Program-made: the position numbers and the translations under genes
The notes under the pieces: model-generated
What the model saw: only the letters and a program-made list of their open reading frames with translations
The model's database searches: none
What the model was told of the DNA's origin: nothing
Shown here: positions 1 to 7,976 of the stretch, piece after piece
Layout of the letters: every line of letters begins with the position of its first letter
Numbering within the stretch: the stretch's first letter is position 1
NCBI GenBank assembly: GCA_934376945.1
Contig: CAKRPI010000043.1
Location: forward strand, 1 to 16,391
Direction: 5' to 3'
Source: an uncultured Lachnospiraceae bacterium
GTDB taxonomy: Bacteria; Bacillota; Clostridia; Lachnospirales; Lachnospiraceae
DNA length: 16,391 nucleotides

Positions 1-1538
1 ATAAAGTATCTGATAATTCTCTTATCTGTAACAGTAACCGGACCACCATTCGCAATCTGACGCTTAAACAACGGAATAACTGATCCTGCACTCCCCAGTA
101 CGTTTCCAAATCGCGTAGCACTGTATTTTACTTTTCCATGTGTACTTGCACTCTGCACAATCATTTCACACATTCTCTTTGTCGCACCCATTACATTAGT
201 CGGGTTAACTGCTTTATCGGTAGATACCATCATAAAGCGTTCTGCTCCATATTCTTCGCAAAGCTCTACCAGGTTCTGTGTACCGAATACATTGTTGTAA
301 ATAGCTTCCACACAGTTATGCTCCATTAATGGAACGTGTTTATGAGCTGCTGCATTAATGATAATCTGCGGATGGTATTTCTCAAACACTTTCTCAAGAG
401 CTTTCCTATGTGTGATAGAACAAATTTCAATCTGCAGATCCAAACGGTTTCCGTAAGCAATCTTTAATTCCTGTTGAACATCATAAGCTCCATTCTCATA
501 AATATCCAAGATGATAATCTTCTTTGGATTCATCTTTGCCAACTGTCTGCAAAGCTCTGATCCAATGGAACCACCACCGCCAGTAATAAGTACTATCTTG
601 TCTTTGTAGTAAGCATTTGTTCTTTCATCAGAAACTACTAATGGTTTTCTAAATAAAAGCTCCTCAATATCAAATTCCCTAAGATGTCTCTTTCCTCCTG
701 CTGCATACATAGTCGGATAATCATAAACTTTCAATTTGTATCCAGCATTTTTATAATATTCATAAAGAGCTTTCTTCTTTTCGGCATCCATAGATGGAAT
801 AGCAAAAATAATCTCCTGTACTTCAAACTCTCCTAACTTCTGAAGTGTTGCCTCATCTTCTGACCAAACTGGAATGTCATGAATTTCACGCCCAACTTTC
901 TCTTTGTTTACATCAATAAATCCCCTTGGAATATAAGCTGCTTCTGAGTTATTCAAAAGTTCCTCAGCTAAACTGACTCCTACTCGACCAGCGCCAATAA
1001 TTGCAACTTTGATTTTCTGAACTTCTTTTTCATTTCCTGCCTCTATACCAGAAAACATATGTAATAATGTAGAAAGAATTTTTCCTCTTGTTGTTTCCTG
1101 ATTTCCGCACTTATATGCGTAGCGATACATCATACGAAGTGCTAAAGCCCCTAAGAGATTGAGGCAGACAAGCGAAAGCATTCTGGCAAATGTAATTTTT
1201 TGAACTGGAAGTAATAACTCCAGACACAGATAGGCAACAAAAGCAATAGAATCGGTAAACAGCAGCCGGATATAACATTGTATCCCACCATATCTCCATA
1301 CCTGCCCATATACTTTACCAATAAGACGTGCTACAAAAATACACAGTACAGAGAGGCATACTTGTTGAAGTATTCCTGTAGTTGATAACTTATCCATTCC
1401 TCCGTACAGCACCAGCAGTATTACTGCTACTACTGCATACACAATCAAATCATACCCGACCAGCATCCATCTGATATTTGGCGTACTGTTCTGCTTTGTA
1501 TGATTCATGTTCATATTATTCTCATTCGCTCTATTCAT
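1..1538 (-). CDS. epsC: Membrane nucleotide-sugar 4,6-dehydratase, EpsC/CapD/WbpM type, second copy (3' end outside window)
   Basis: Likely removes water from a UDP-HexNAc, giving the 4-keto-6-deoxy sugar used for surface polysaccharide; the enzyme sits in the cytoplasmic membrane. I translated 512 codons with no frameshift; the frame runs open off the left edge at ...IIRYF. Order of parts: four hydrophobic segments in about the first 135 residues, a first nucleotide-binding fold (VAIIGAGRVG), then the SDR domain with ITGGGGSIGSE and MGATK, where Met replaces the usual SDR Tyr as in WbpM-type enzymes. It aligns without gaps to the complete copy at 2172-4148 except for nine extra N-terminal residues (rich in Asn and Met). 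In the SDR half I count about 26 differences in about 203 residues, so close to 87 percent identical, while the DNA is visibly more diverged and more AT-rich. Start chosen at 1538 because a G-tract SD lies 7 nt upstream. About 145 C-terminal residues are missing only because the window ends. Confidence 0.9.
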   Translation of the reverse strand, partial: MNRANENNMNMNHTKQNSTPNIRWMLVGYDLIVYAVVAVILLVLYGGMDKLSTTGILQQVCLSVLCIFVARLIGKVYGQVWRYGGIQCYIRLLFTDSIAFVAYLCLELLLPVQKITFARMLSLVCLNLLGALALRMMYRYAYKCGNQETTRGKILSTLLHMFSGIEAGNEKEVQKIKVAIIGAGRVGVSLAEELLNNSEAAYIPRGFIDVNKEKVGREIHDIPVWSEDEATLQKLGEFEVQEIIFAIPSMDAEKKKALYEYYKNAGYKLKVYDYPTMYAAGGKRHLREFDIEELLFRKPLVVSDERTNAYYKDKIVLITGGGGSIGSELCRQLAKMNPKKIIILDIYENGAYDVQQELKIAYGNRLDLQIEICSITHRKALEKVFEKYHPQIIINAAAHKHVPLMEHNCVEAIYNNVFGTQNLVELCEEYGAERFMMVSTDKAVNPTNVMGATKRMCEMIVQSASTHGKVKYSATRFGNVLGSAGSVIPLFKRQIANGGPVTVTDKRIIRYF

Positions 1539-1545
1539 TGTTTTT

Positions 1546-1552
1546 CCCCCCC
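1546..1552 (-). promoter_or_regulatory. Homopolymeric G7 ribosome binding site of the second epsC copy
   Basis: On the minus strand seven consecutive G residues end 7 nt before the ATG at 1538, where a GGAGG would normally be. No other SD-like sequence is close enough, so this run is presumably the ribosome binding site. A short helix CCCAC/GTGGG just upstream (the CCCAC lies in the run of C-rich sequence at about 1560-1566) could cover part of it. Homopolymer runs can change length by slippage, which would change SD strength or spacing; that is inference only. Confidence 0.45.
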
Positions 1553-1604
1553 ACGAAAATTGGGTGGGTTTCATCCTTTCATAATTCTTTTTCAATTTTG
1601 TGGT

Positions 1605-2027
1605 TTACTTCTTTTCAAGTGGTGTAAACAAAACAGTTCCCTGTTCTGTTTTAGTTCCCATTTCAAGTACACTTGTTGATTTCACAATCGTTCCAGATTT
1701 TAATGTACAGCTATCTCCAATAAAGCTATATGGCTCCACTACTGTATTAGCACCTATAACTGTTGCCTGACCGATAGTGCTTCCACAACCAACAACTGCT
1801 CTCGGCTCAACAATGCAACCGGGCATTAAGTTAGCTGATGGAGAAATTGTAGAATCCATATGGAATAAAACCGGAATATTATAAAGTGCTTCTAATTTCT
1901 TATTCCATTCAAGTCTTTTTGCACCATCATCACATGCAGCTATTGCACAGTTATATTCTGGATAAAAAGTTTCTACTTCTTCCAGTTTTCCAATAGCACC
2001 TTCTCTGTCGTTATCTACAAAGGAGAT
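1605..2027 (-). pseudogene. Remnant of PglD/NeuD-type sugar acetyltransferase (N-terminus lost)
   Basis: The frame is open from 2027 to a stop at 1605 (140 codons) but is closed by TAA at 2030-2028, so the N-terminal part of the protein is missing. What remains begins ISFVDNDREG, the part of PglD/NeuD-like proteins just after the N-terminal nucleotide-binding GAGGHG segment, continues with the CAIAACDDGAKR stretch of the N-terminal domain, and ends in a left-handed beta-helix of hexapeptide repeats (ISPSANLMPGCIVEPRAVVG and following). In intact form this family N-acetylates the 4-amino group of UDP-4-amino sugars. The helix region (about 84 residues) is also shorter than I expect, so the C-terminus may be affected too. 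An ATG at 1859 would give an 84-residue fragment, but no SD precedes it. It sits just after the start of an aminotransferase gene, fused out of frame. Confidence 0.75.
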
Positions 2028-2118
2028 TTACGTAACGCATAGAATCTGGATACATTGTCGGCGAAGAAAGCCATACTTTGCTTTCAAATTTTTCATACTG
2101 ATTATTTTTCTTAAACAT
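2011..2118 (-). pseudogene. 5' remnant of a DegT/DnrJ/EryC1-type aminotransferase
   Basis: A small frame with a proper start (ATG at 2118, SD AAGGGTGAG just upstream, 53 nt after the epsC stop) encodes 35 residues. The segment KVWLSSPTMYPDSMRYV matches the typical opening of PLP-dependent sugar aminotransferases of the PglE/EpsN kind (K-V-W-L-S-S-P-T-M-x-G-x-E-x-x-Y-V). After Val30 the homology stops; five unrelated codons and a TAA follow, which are the neighbouring acetyltransferase read in another frame. The catalytic Lys and the whole PLP domain are absent. The breakpoint is near 2028-2031. The family match is from memory of conserved N-termini and rests on only about 20 residues, but the position after a 4,6-dehydratase and before an acetyltransferase fits. 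Confidence 0.65.
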
Positions 2119-2171
2119 TTTTCTCACCCTTTGTCTCTGTCATTTATGATTTCATCCAGTTTTATCAAGGA

Positions 2172-4148
2172 TTAAAACAGTGCAACCTTAAGTCCCTTCT
2201 TCTGCTTTTCATCATTTTCTTTTTCATCTTTCACAAAAGCCGTCTTATTAACCTCCTCCGGCGTCCTAAACGTCGGAACAGCCTTCCTAAGCGCCTCTTT
2301 CGCCAACAGATCATCATCCGTCGCACAAGCCTCTTTCAAGATTGCCAATCTCTCATCAATCTCTTCCGCACTAAGTGCCGTATCTCTCTCAATAAAGATC
2401 ATACTATTATCAGTCTTATCCAACTCTTCCGTCTTCACCAAAAGTTCCTCATACAACTTCTCCCCAGGTCTAAGCCCAGTCTCCACAATCTCAATTCCCT
2501 GTACACCAGACAACCGAATCATATTCTCAGCCAGATCCATAATCTTCACTGGTTTACCCATATCCAGCACGAACAGCTCACCATTCTTCGCCATCGCACC
2601 ACTCTGGAGTACTAACTGAGAAGCTTCCGGAATCGTCATAAAGTAACGGATGATTCTTTTATCTGTAATTGTCACAGGACCACCATTTGCAATCTGTCTT
2701 TTGAACAGCGGAATCACGGACCCCGCACTTCCAAGCACATTACCAAATCTGGTAGCACTGTATTTTACATGTCCATGTGTACTTGCACTCTGTACAATCA
2801 TCTCACACATACGCTTTGTAGCACCCATAACATTTGTCGGATTTACCGCTTTGTCAGTAGATACCATCATAAAACGTTCTGCTCCATACTCTTCACAGAG
2901 ATCCACCATATTCTTTGTTCCAAATACGTTATTCTCAATCGCTTCAATACAGTTATGTTCCATCAATGGTACATGCTTATGCGCTGCTGCATTGATAACG
3001 ATCTGCGGATGATACTGTTCAAATACTCTTGCCATCGCCTTGCGGTTTGTAATCGATGCAATTTCAACCTGCAGATTCAGCATTCCTTTATAAGCAATCT
3101 TTAATTCCTGCTGTACGTCATAAGCACCATTTTCATAGATATCCAGAATGACCAACTGCTTTGGTTTCATCTTCGCCATCTGGCGGCAAAGCTCTGATCC
3201 AATTGAACCACCTCCACCGGTGATCAATACCACTTTATCTCTGTAGTATGCATTTGTATTCTTATCCGCTACTACCAAAGGTTTTCTGAAAAGTAATTCC
3301 TCGATATCAAATTCTCTTAAGTAACGCTTTCCACCTGCGGAACGCATTGTCGGATAATCGTATACCTTTAATTTGTATCCGGCTTTTTTATAATAATCAT
3401 ATAACAACTTTCTCTTCTCTGCTTCCATACTTGGAATTGCAAAGATAATTTCCTGAACTTCGAATTCATCTAACTTCTGGAATGTTGCATCTCCTTCGGA
3501 CCATACCGGGATTCCGTGTATCTCACGTCCTACTTTTCCTTTGTTGGTATCAATGAAGCATCTAGGAACGTAGGAAGCCTGTTCATTACTTAATAACTCT
3601 TCTGCCAGACCCACTCCGACTCGTCCTGCTCCGATAATTGCAACCTTTATTTTCTGTGCCTCTTTATCTCTTCCAGCTTCGATTCCACCGAAAACTTTCA
3701 AAAGCCAGGAAAGGAATCTTCCCCAGGATGTTTCAGTTCCGCCGCATTTGTATGCATATCTGTACATCATACGGAGAACCAGTGCTCCCATAAGGTTCAG
3801 GCATGCAAATGATAACATTCTTGCAAATGAAATCTTCTGCACCGGAAGTGCAAGTTCAAGTCCAAGGTATACTATGAATGCTACTGCATCAGTAACAATC
3901 AGTCTAATATAACACTGGATTCCTCCATACCGCCATACCTGACCATATATTTTCCCTATCATACGCCCCACGAATATACATACCGCTGATAGGCACATCT
4001 GCTGAACGATACCTGTTCCAGTCAGTTTGTCATTACCTTCATAAAGAACCAAAAGTAATACCGAAACGAGTAGATAGATCACCAGATCATAACACACCAG
4101 CGTCCACCGGATATTAAATTTTTGTTCTTTCTTTTCCTGTACTTCCAT
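2172..4148 (-). CDS. epsC: Membrane nucleotide-sugar 4,6-dehydratase (EpsC/CapD/WbpM/PglF type)
   Basis: Complete 658-residue protein, expected to convert UDP-GlcNAc (or a related UDP-HexNAc) to the 4-keto-6-deoxy sugar that feeds exopolysaccharide or glycan synthesis. Four membrane segments lie at about 17-37, 48-66, 83-101 and 108-127. A CoA-binding-like Rossmann fold follows (IIGAGRVG, residues 171-178), then the SDR dehydratase domain with ITGGGGSIGSE at 309-319, NAAAHKHVPLME at 386-397, STDKAVNPTNVMGATK at 430-445 and RPGEKLYEE at 560-568. The M441-x3-K445 pair replaces the SDR Tyr-x3-Lys, as in WbpM-like large dehydratases. The C-terminal tail (about 635-655) is Lys/Glu-rich. The gene starts 27 nt after the LCP gene and belongs to the same operon. 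The next two pathway genes exist only as remnants, so its product must be used by other genes, or the enzyme has lost its role here. Confidence 0.93.
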   Translation of the reverse strand: MEVQEKKEQKFNIRWTLVCYDLVIYLLVSVLLLVLYEGNDKLTGTGIVQQMCLSAVCIFVGRMIGKIYGQVWRYGGIQCYIRLIVTDAVAFIVYLGLELALPVQKISFARMLSFACLNLMGALVLRMMYRYAYKCGGTETSWGRFLSWLLKVFGGIEAGRDKEAQKIKVAIIGAGRVGVGLAEELLSNEQASYVPRCFIDTNKGKVGREIHGIPVWSEGDATFQKLDEFEVQEIIFAIPSMEAEKRKLLYDYYKKAGYKLKVYDYPTMRSAGGKRYLREFDIEELLFRKPLVVADKNTNAYYRDKVVLITGGGGSIGSELCRQMAKMKPKQLVILDIYENGAYDVQQELKIAYKGMLNLQVEIASITNRKAMARVFEQYHPQIVINAAAHKHVPLMEHNCIEAIENNVFGTKNMVDLCEEYGAERFMMVSTDKAVNPTNVMGATKRMCEMIVQSASTHGHVKYSATRFGNVLGSAGSVIPLFKRQIANGGPVTITDKRIIRYFMTIPEASQLVLQSGAMAKNGELFVLDMGKPVKIMDLAENMIRLSGVQGIEIVETGLRPGEKLYEELLVKTEELDKTDNSMIFIERDTALSAEEIDERLAILKEACATDDDLLAKEALRKAVPTFRTPEEVNKTAFVKDEKENDEKQKKGLKVALF

Positions 4149-4175
4149 AAATCTTTTCTTCCCTTTAGTAATCTT

Positions 4176-5633
4176 TTATTTCATTACTTCGTTTATTTTT
4201 TTTGATACATTTGCCACTGCTGTTTCATCCGGCCACATCACATATAACAACTGTGATCCCGATGAATAACATGCCTGGCTGTCACCATTACCTGTTGCCG
4301 CCTGAGATTCAATGCTCCAGCTGCCGCCATCGTTCAACTGCATATTAATGAATTTTGCCATTTCATCTTGTGTCATATTGGTTTCTACACAATCGCTTAC
4401 GCTGGCAAGTATTTCATTTGCACTCTTTAAGATGGCCGGTGACGTTGCCTTATTAATAATCGCTGTCAATACTGCTTCCTGATCTTTTCCACGCTGGTTA
4501 TCACCTTCCTGGAAGCTGTATCTTTCTCTTGAGAAAGCTAACGCCTGTTTTCCATCCATATGGTTCATACCTTTTGTAAAGCTATAACCCTGTGCTGTAA
4601 ATTCCACCTCAGAATTCACATCCACCCCGCCAAGCGCATCCACAATCGTCTCAAGCGAAGTAAAATTCACTCTCGCATAATAACTGATATCTATTCCATA
4701 CAGACTCTCCAATGTATTCATCGAAGCATCCACACCATAGATACCGGCATGTGTCAGCTTATCTCTCTGCTCTCCCGACACATTCGGAATCGTCACATAA
4801 TAATCTCTAGGCGTTGTCGACAGAAGAATCTTTCTTGTCTGCGGATTCACTGTCATGATGATATTCACATCACTCCGGCTGTTTGTAGTAATCGGCCCAG
4901 CCACATCAATACCACTGATAAATACATTGAACGGCTCGCTTACATCCGCCTGCTTCTCCTGCTTAATCTCCGTCTTAATCCCATACTGATACAAGATTTT
5001 CACCTGATCTGAAAACCCTTCAATCGAATCATCGATCATACTCATATATCCTTCGTTGAAGATCGCAGCATCGATATTTCCATTCAGAAGCGCATTTGCC
5101 TCATCTGTCAGCGATTCATATGTCTCTGCTTTCAGATCCCGTCCGATTACATTGGTCACGTCTTTTACCATCTTCTCTGTGTTGTCCTGGTCGACAACGG
5201 TCTGATATCCGAAGCGGTAGTTCTGTGCATCAGAGATATTTTCTGCTTTATCATCTTTTTTTACAACTACAACCATGTTGTCGGTCTTATAGGTTGCACC
5301 GCCGATTTTCTGCAATACGTCGTCTGTCTTCATCAGCGCTACACTTCCGACTGCCAGTACGATTGTCATCAGAAGACTGATGATCATTCCGACATAGCGT
5401 ACGACTTTATTTCTTGGATACTGGAGTGCATGTGTTGCCGCGAACAGGACTAATAGTACGATGATAAGTGGTACCATATATTTCACCGGTGCCAGTCCGC
5501 TGTTCCAGATCAGCACGATACAGATCACGGATACCGCAAGCTGGATCAGTGTGACCAGCTTTCCTGCTATATTATGTGTTCCTGTCATCGGATGTCCTGA
5601 TTTCTTATGTCTTTTGGATTTCATCTTTTTCAT
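4176..5633 (-). CDS. LytR-CpsA-Psr (LCP) family glycopolymer ligase with CpsA-like accessory domain
   Basis: LCP proteins move polymers from an undecaprenyl-phosphate carrier to peptidoglycan outside the membrane; CpsA-type members attach capsule. This 485-residue protein has a basic N-terminus (KSKRHKK), three hydrophobic segments at about 25-43, 50-67 and 80-101, an extracellular domain at about 115-225 like the accessory domain of pneumococcal Cps2A, and the catalytic LCP domain at about 235-395. Expected LCP residues are visible: SRSD (R253, D255), TTPRD (R276, D277) and FSRERYSFQEGDNQRGKDQ (R369, R371, R381, Q385), which bind pyrophosphate and the lipid carrier. A C-terminal region of about 90 residues follows. 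It starts 19 nt after the Ig-like protein gene and is followed 27 nt later by epsC. The likely job is anchoring the polysaccharide made by this operon; a role in teichoic acid attachment cannot be excluded. Confidence 0.92.
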   Translation of the reverse strand: MKKMKSKRHKKSGHPMTGTHNIAGKLVTLIQLAVSVICIVLIWNSGLAPVKYMVPLIIVLLVLFAATHALQYPRNKVVRYVGMIISLLMTIVLAVGSVALMKTDDVLQKIGGATYKTDNMVVVVKKDDKAENISDAQNYRFGYQTVVDQDNTEKMVKDVTNVIGRDLKAETYESLTDEANALLNGNIDAAIFNEGYMSMIDDSIEGFSDQVKILYQYGIKTEIKQEKQADVSEPFNVFISGIDVAGPITTNSRSDVNIIMTVNPQTRKILLSTTPRDYYVTIPNVSGEQRDKLTHAGIYGVDASMNTLESLYGIDISYYARVNFTSLETIVDALGGVDVNSEVEFTAQGYSFTKGMNHMDGKQALAFSRERYSFQEGDNQRGKDQEAVLTAIINKATSPAILKSANEILASVSDCVETNMTQDEMAKFINMQLNDGGSWSIESQAATGNGDSQACYSSGSQLLYVMWPDETAVANVSKKINEVMK

Positions 5634-5652
5634 CCCTTTGTAATCATTTTCT

Positions 5653-6402
5653 CTACTGTACTGTTAATGTAAATGTAATCGGATCCGATGTATTGCCATC
5701 ACTGTCCTGTACATAATATGTAAGTTCGTAGGTTCCACTCTTTGTGGTGTCGTAGGTTCCGTCAACATGGAGCTGTCTAAACAGCGTATCTCTGTCGTCT
5801 TTGTCATCCACTACGTCTTTTACCATGCTTGTTGCATTGAAGTTAGATCCTCTTGCAATCGTCTCGGACGTTGCTGTCAGGGACATTGCCGGTTTTTCAC
5901 CATTTGCTTTCAGATCATCTGTAGTTGCGTCCGGCTGATCTGCCTGTTGCTGATCCGGCTGCTGTTTGTCTGCATCTTTTTGTTCCTGATCTGCTGACTG
6001 ATCCGGTTGTGTGGCATTTTCTGCATCTGCATTATCTGCCGGTGCGATGTCTTCGGCATCGCTTCCCATGTTATTTTCTCCGTGGTAAGTTACCGTTTTT
6101 CTGGCTGTTCCTACGTTATTGGATTTGTCCATTACGCCGTAGTATACCACTGCTTTTTTCTTACTGGTCGGCACGACTCTGTCTACGAATACTTCGTCTG
6201 TCAGATCACCGTCTTTATTATCGGTAGCAGTGATCCCTTCCAGTAACTGGTCATAAGGATCTCCTGCTGTGTAACTCATTTTCTTATCATTTACTGTTAT
6301 TACCGGTGCTGTACGGTCCTGCTTTTTGTAGGTAAGCACCCCTACTGCACCGACAGCTACACATCCAAGTAACAGAACAATTGTTATTAATCTTTGTTTC
6401 AT
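5653..6402 (-). CDS. Membrane-anchored surface protein with two Ig-like (DUF5011-type) domains
   Basis: 249 residues, no enzyme motif. An N-terminal hydrophobic segment (residues 5-24, after MKQR) should anchor it in the membrane. LLGC at 11-14 resembles a lipobox, but the hydrophobic stretch continues beyond the Cys, so a transmembrane anchor is more likely. Domain 1 (about 31-106) has the pattern of DUF5011/Big_3 beta-sandwiches: TAPVITV, then GITATDNKDGDLT and VVYYGVMDKSNNVGTA. A linker at 107-168 is built almost only from Asp, Gln, Ala, Asn, Glu, Pro and Thr. Domain 2 (about 170-249) ends in YYVQDSDGNTSDP and a final strand. It lies between the tyrosine kinase and the LCP gene in the operon, so a structural or polymer-binding role at the assembly site is plausible, but that is inference. 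Three tandem SD-like repeats precede it. Confidence 0.8.
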   Translation of the reverse strand: MKQRLITIVLLLGCVAVGAVGVLTYKKQDRTAPVITVNDKKMSYTAGDPYDQLLEGITATDNKDGDLTDEVFVDRVVPTSKKKAVVYYGVMDKSNNVGTARKTVTYHGENNMGSDAEDIAPADNADAENATQPDQSADQEQKDADKQQPDQQQADQPDATTDDLKANGEKPAMSLTATSETIARGSNFNATSMVKDVVDDKDDRDTLFRQLHVDGTYDTTKSGTYELTYYVQDSDGNTSDPITFTLTVQ

Positions 6403-6404
6403 AT

Positions 6405-6437
6405 GCTCACCTTTTGCTCACCTTTTGCTTACCTTTA
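6405..6437 (-). repeat. Three tandem 11-bp repeats carrying the ribosome binding site
   Basis: Read on the plus strand the unit is GCTCACCTTTT at 6405-6415 and 6416-6426, then GCTTACCTTTA at 6427-6437. On the minus strand each unit offers an AAAGGTGAGC or AAAGGTAAGC SD-like sequence. The copy nearest the start of the Ig-like protein gene (ATG at 6402) is correctly placed; the two upstream copies are 11 and 22 nt further away. Confidence 0.85.
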
Positions 6438-6458
6438 ACTTATTCTACTACTTGTCTT

Positions 6459-7166
6459 TTATTTATCTTCGTGTCCATATTTGCCGTAATAGTCGCCGTA
6501 ATATTTACTATAATATTTATTACCATAGTACTTATTCTGCTTCATATCTACTTTGTTGAGCACCACGCCAAGGATCGGACAGTCTGCTTTTTCCAGCTGG
6601 TCTTTTACGACTCTTGCGAATTTGTAACTGATTGCCTGTGATGCTATGACCAGTACGGATGCATCGCAGTTCTTTGCGGTAACAGCTGCATCGATAACGC
6701 TTCCAAGCGGTGGTGCATCGATGATGATGTAATCGTATGCTTTTCTTGCTCCATTTAAGAATGCTTCGAATCTGTTATTACCAAGGAGCTCCGATGGGTT
6801 CGGTGGTACCACTCCTGCAAATGTTACGTACAGGTTCGGGTTCTGGGTCTTCAGAATGATTTCTCTTACTTCTGCCTGTCCGGACAGGAAGTGGCTGAGT
6901 CCTTTGAAGTTACCACTGACTTTGTGTCGTCCCATCAGGACGGATTTACGAAGGTCTGCATCCACGAACAGTACTCTCTTTCCACCTTCTGCAAGTGAAT
7001 CTGCCAGAGATAAGGATACGGTACTTTTTCCTTCGTTCGGTGTGCAACTGGTGAATACGATTGCTTTTTTATCGGAACCTGAAAATTCGATGTTCGTACG
7101 AAGTGTCTTATATGCTTCGTTACTTCGATAGTCTTTTTCTAAATTTTTTAATACTACGTCTGCCAT
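6459..7166 (-). CDS. cpsD: CpsD/CapB-type bacterial tyrosine kinase (BY-kinase)
   Basis: Autophosphorylating protein-tyrosine kinase that controls polysaccharide chain length and export together with the adjacent membrane adaptor. 235 residues, cytoplasmic, a stand-alone kinase of the Firmicutes type. Walker A is SCTPNEGKST (40-49, Lys47), Walker A' is VLFVDADLR (65-73) and Walker B is YIIIDAPP (146-153). EAYKTLRTNI near the N-terminus (18-26) is the usual oligomerisation region. The C-terminal tail carries nine tyrosines between 213 and 230 in repeating YY pairs, the usual autophosphorylation cluster. Its SD (AGAGGAGA) lies inside the last codons and stop of the upstream cpsC gene, 8 nt away, which suggests translational coupling. 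The PHP phosphatase two genes upstream should remove these phosphates. Confidence 0.95.
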   Translation of the reverse strand: MADVVLKNLEKDYRSNEAYKTLRTNIEFSGSDKKAIVFTSCTPNEGKSTVSLSLADSLAEGGKRVLFVDADLRKSVLMGRHKVSGNFKGLSHFLSGQAEVREIILKTQNPNLYVTFAGVVPPNPSELLGNNRFEAFLNGARKAYDYIIIDAPPLGSVIDAAVTAKNCDASVLVIASQAISYKFARVVKDQLEKADCPILGVVLNKVDMKQNKYYGNKYYSKYYGDYYGKYGHEDK

Positions 7167-7174
7167 ATCTGTTC

Positions 7175-7960
7175 TTATCTCCTCTTCTGAACTTCTTTCT
7201 TAGATTTTCTCTGATTCTTTGCTCTCTTCTGTTTTCCATCCCCATCCTGGATCGGGATAGAAGTAAGTACGTTCAGTCCAAGATAATTTTCTACATCATC
7301 TGGTGTCTTGATGGTGTCATCGAACAGGTAGAGCAGTACGATGATTCCGGCTGCGATCACCAGTCCTACGATTCCGCCGAGTGCCATGTTCTTGGTGGTG
7401 TTCGGTGAGGATTTTGTTGTTGGAAGGTTTCCTTCTTCTACTGTATTAACTGCGTCTGCGTTCATAATCTCTTTGATCTGTACGCTGACTGCTTCTCTTA
7501 ATGCATCTGCAATCTCTTTTGACTCTTTCGGACTCGGGCTCTCTACGCTGATGGACATGATACGTGTATCTGTCGGGGTTGAGACTGCGATCATATTTGC
7601 CAGCTGGTCTGGTTCCATCTCAAGATTCAGTACTGAGATTACTTTTTCTAATACCGGGCGGCTCTTTACGAGTTCCATGTAGTCTTTTGTTAACATGCTG
7701 CCGGCTGTCAGTTCGCTGTAGTTGGATGTGGGACTTGTGCTGTTGTCATCTTTTGCCAGTACATACATCTTCGTTACTGATGTGTACTTTGGTGTGATGA
7801 ATAACTTTGTTCCCACGAATGCTACCAGCGCCATCAGTATGGCTGCCAGTATGATGATGTGTGCTTTTGATAACAACACTCCGAATAATTCCCCCAGATC
7901 AATGGTAAGCTCGTCGTCTTCCATTCTCTGATTCAGTTTTTCATAATTTTCCTGATTCAT
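7175..7960 (-). CDS. cpsC: Polysaccharide co-polymerase / chain-length determinant, Wzz-CpsC family (kinase adaptor)
   Basis: 261-residue membrane protein that activates the CpsD kinase and sets polymer length. The DDELTIDLGEL segment (15-25) precedes TM1 (about 35-55), followed at once by the family motif ITPKYTS (55-61). An extracellular domain runs from about 60 to 190, and TM2 covers about 191-213 after the proline-containing NLPTTKSSPN stretch. The cytoplasmic part has DDTIKTPDDVENYLGLNVL (214-232), typical of the region that contacts the kinase, and a very basic tail (KQKRAKNQRKSKKEVQKRR, 243-261). It begins 16 nt after cpsB and ends 8 nt before cpsD. The final codons double as the ribosome binding site of cpsD. 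Confidence 0.94.
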   Translation of the reverse strand: MNQENYEKLNQRMEDDELTIDLGELFGVLLSKAHIIILAAILMALVAFVGTKLFITPKYTSVTKMYVLAKDDNSTSPTSNYSELTAGSMLTKDYMELVKSRPVLEKVISVLNLEMEPDQLANMIAVSTPTDTRIMSISVESPSPKESKEIADALREAVSVQIKEIMNADAVNTVEEGNLPTTKSSPNTTKNMALGGIVGLVIAAGIIVLLYLFDDTIKTPDDVENYLGLNVLTSIPIQDGDGKQKRAKNQRKSKKEVQKRR

Positions 7961-7976
7961 CTTTACTCTCTCTTCT

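Noticed and set aside
1605..1859. 84-residue ORF as an independent acetyltransferase gene
   Set aside because: The frame continues upstream to 2027 with matching family sequence and no SD precedes the ATG at 1859, so it is the tail of a broken longer gene.
2650..3104. Plus-strand ORFs of 111-120 residues opposite epsC
   Set aside because: They lie entirely within the conserved dehydratase gene, lack family features and mirror its codon pattern; the equivalent small plus-strand ORF occurs opposite the second copy, which only reflects the shared sequence.
6459..6530. Short tandem DNA repeat at the end of cpsD
   Set aside because: It merely encodes the tyrosine cluster normal for these kinases.
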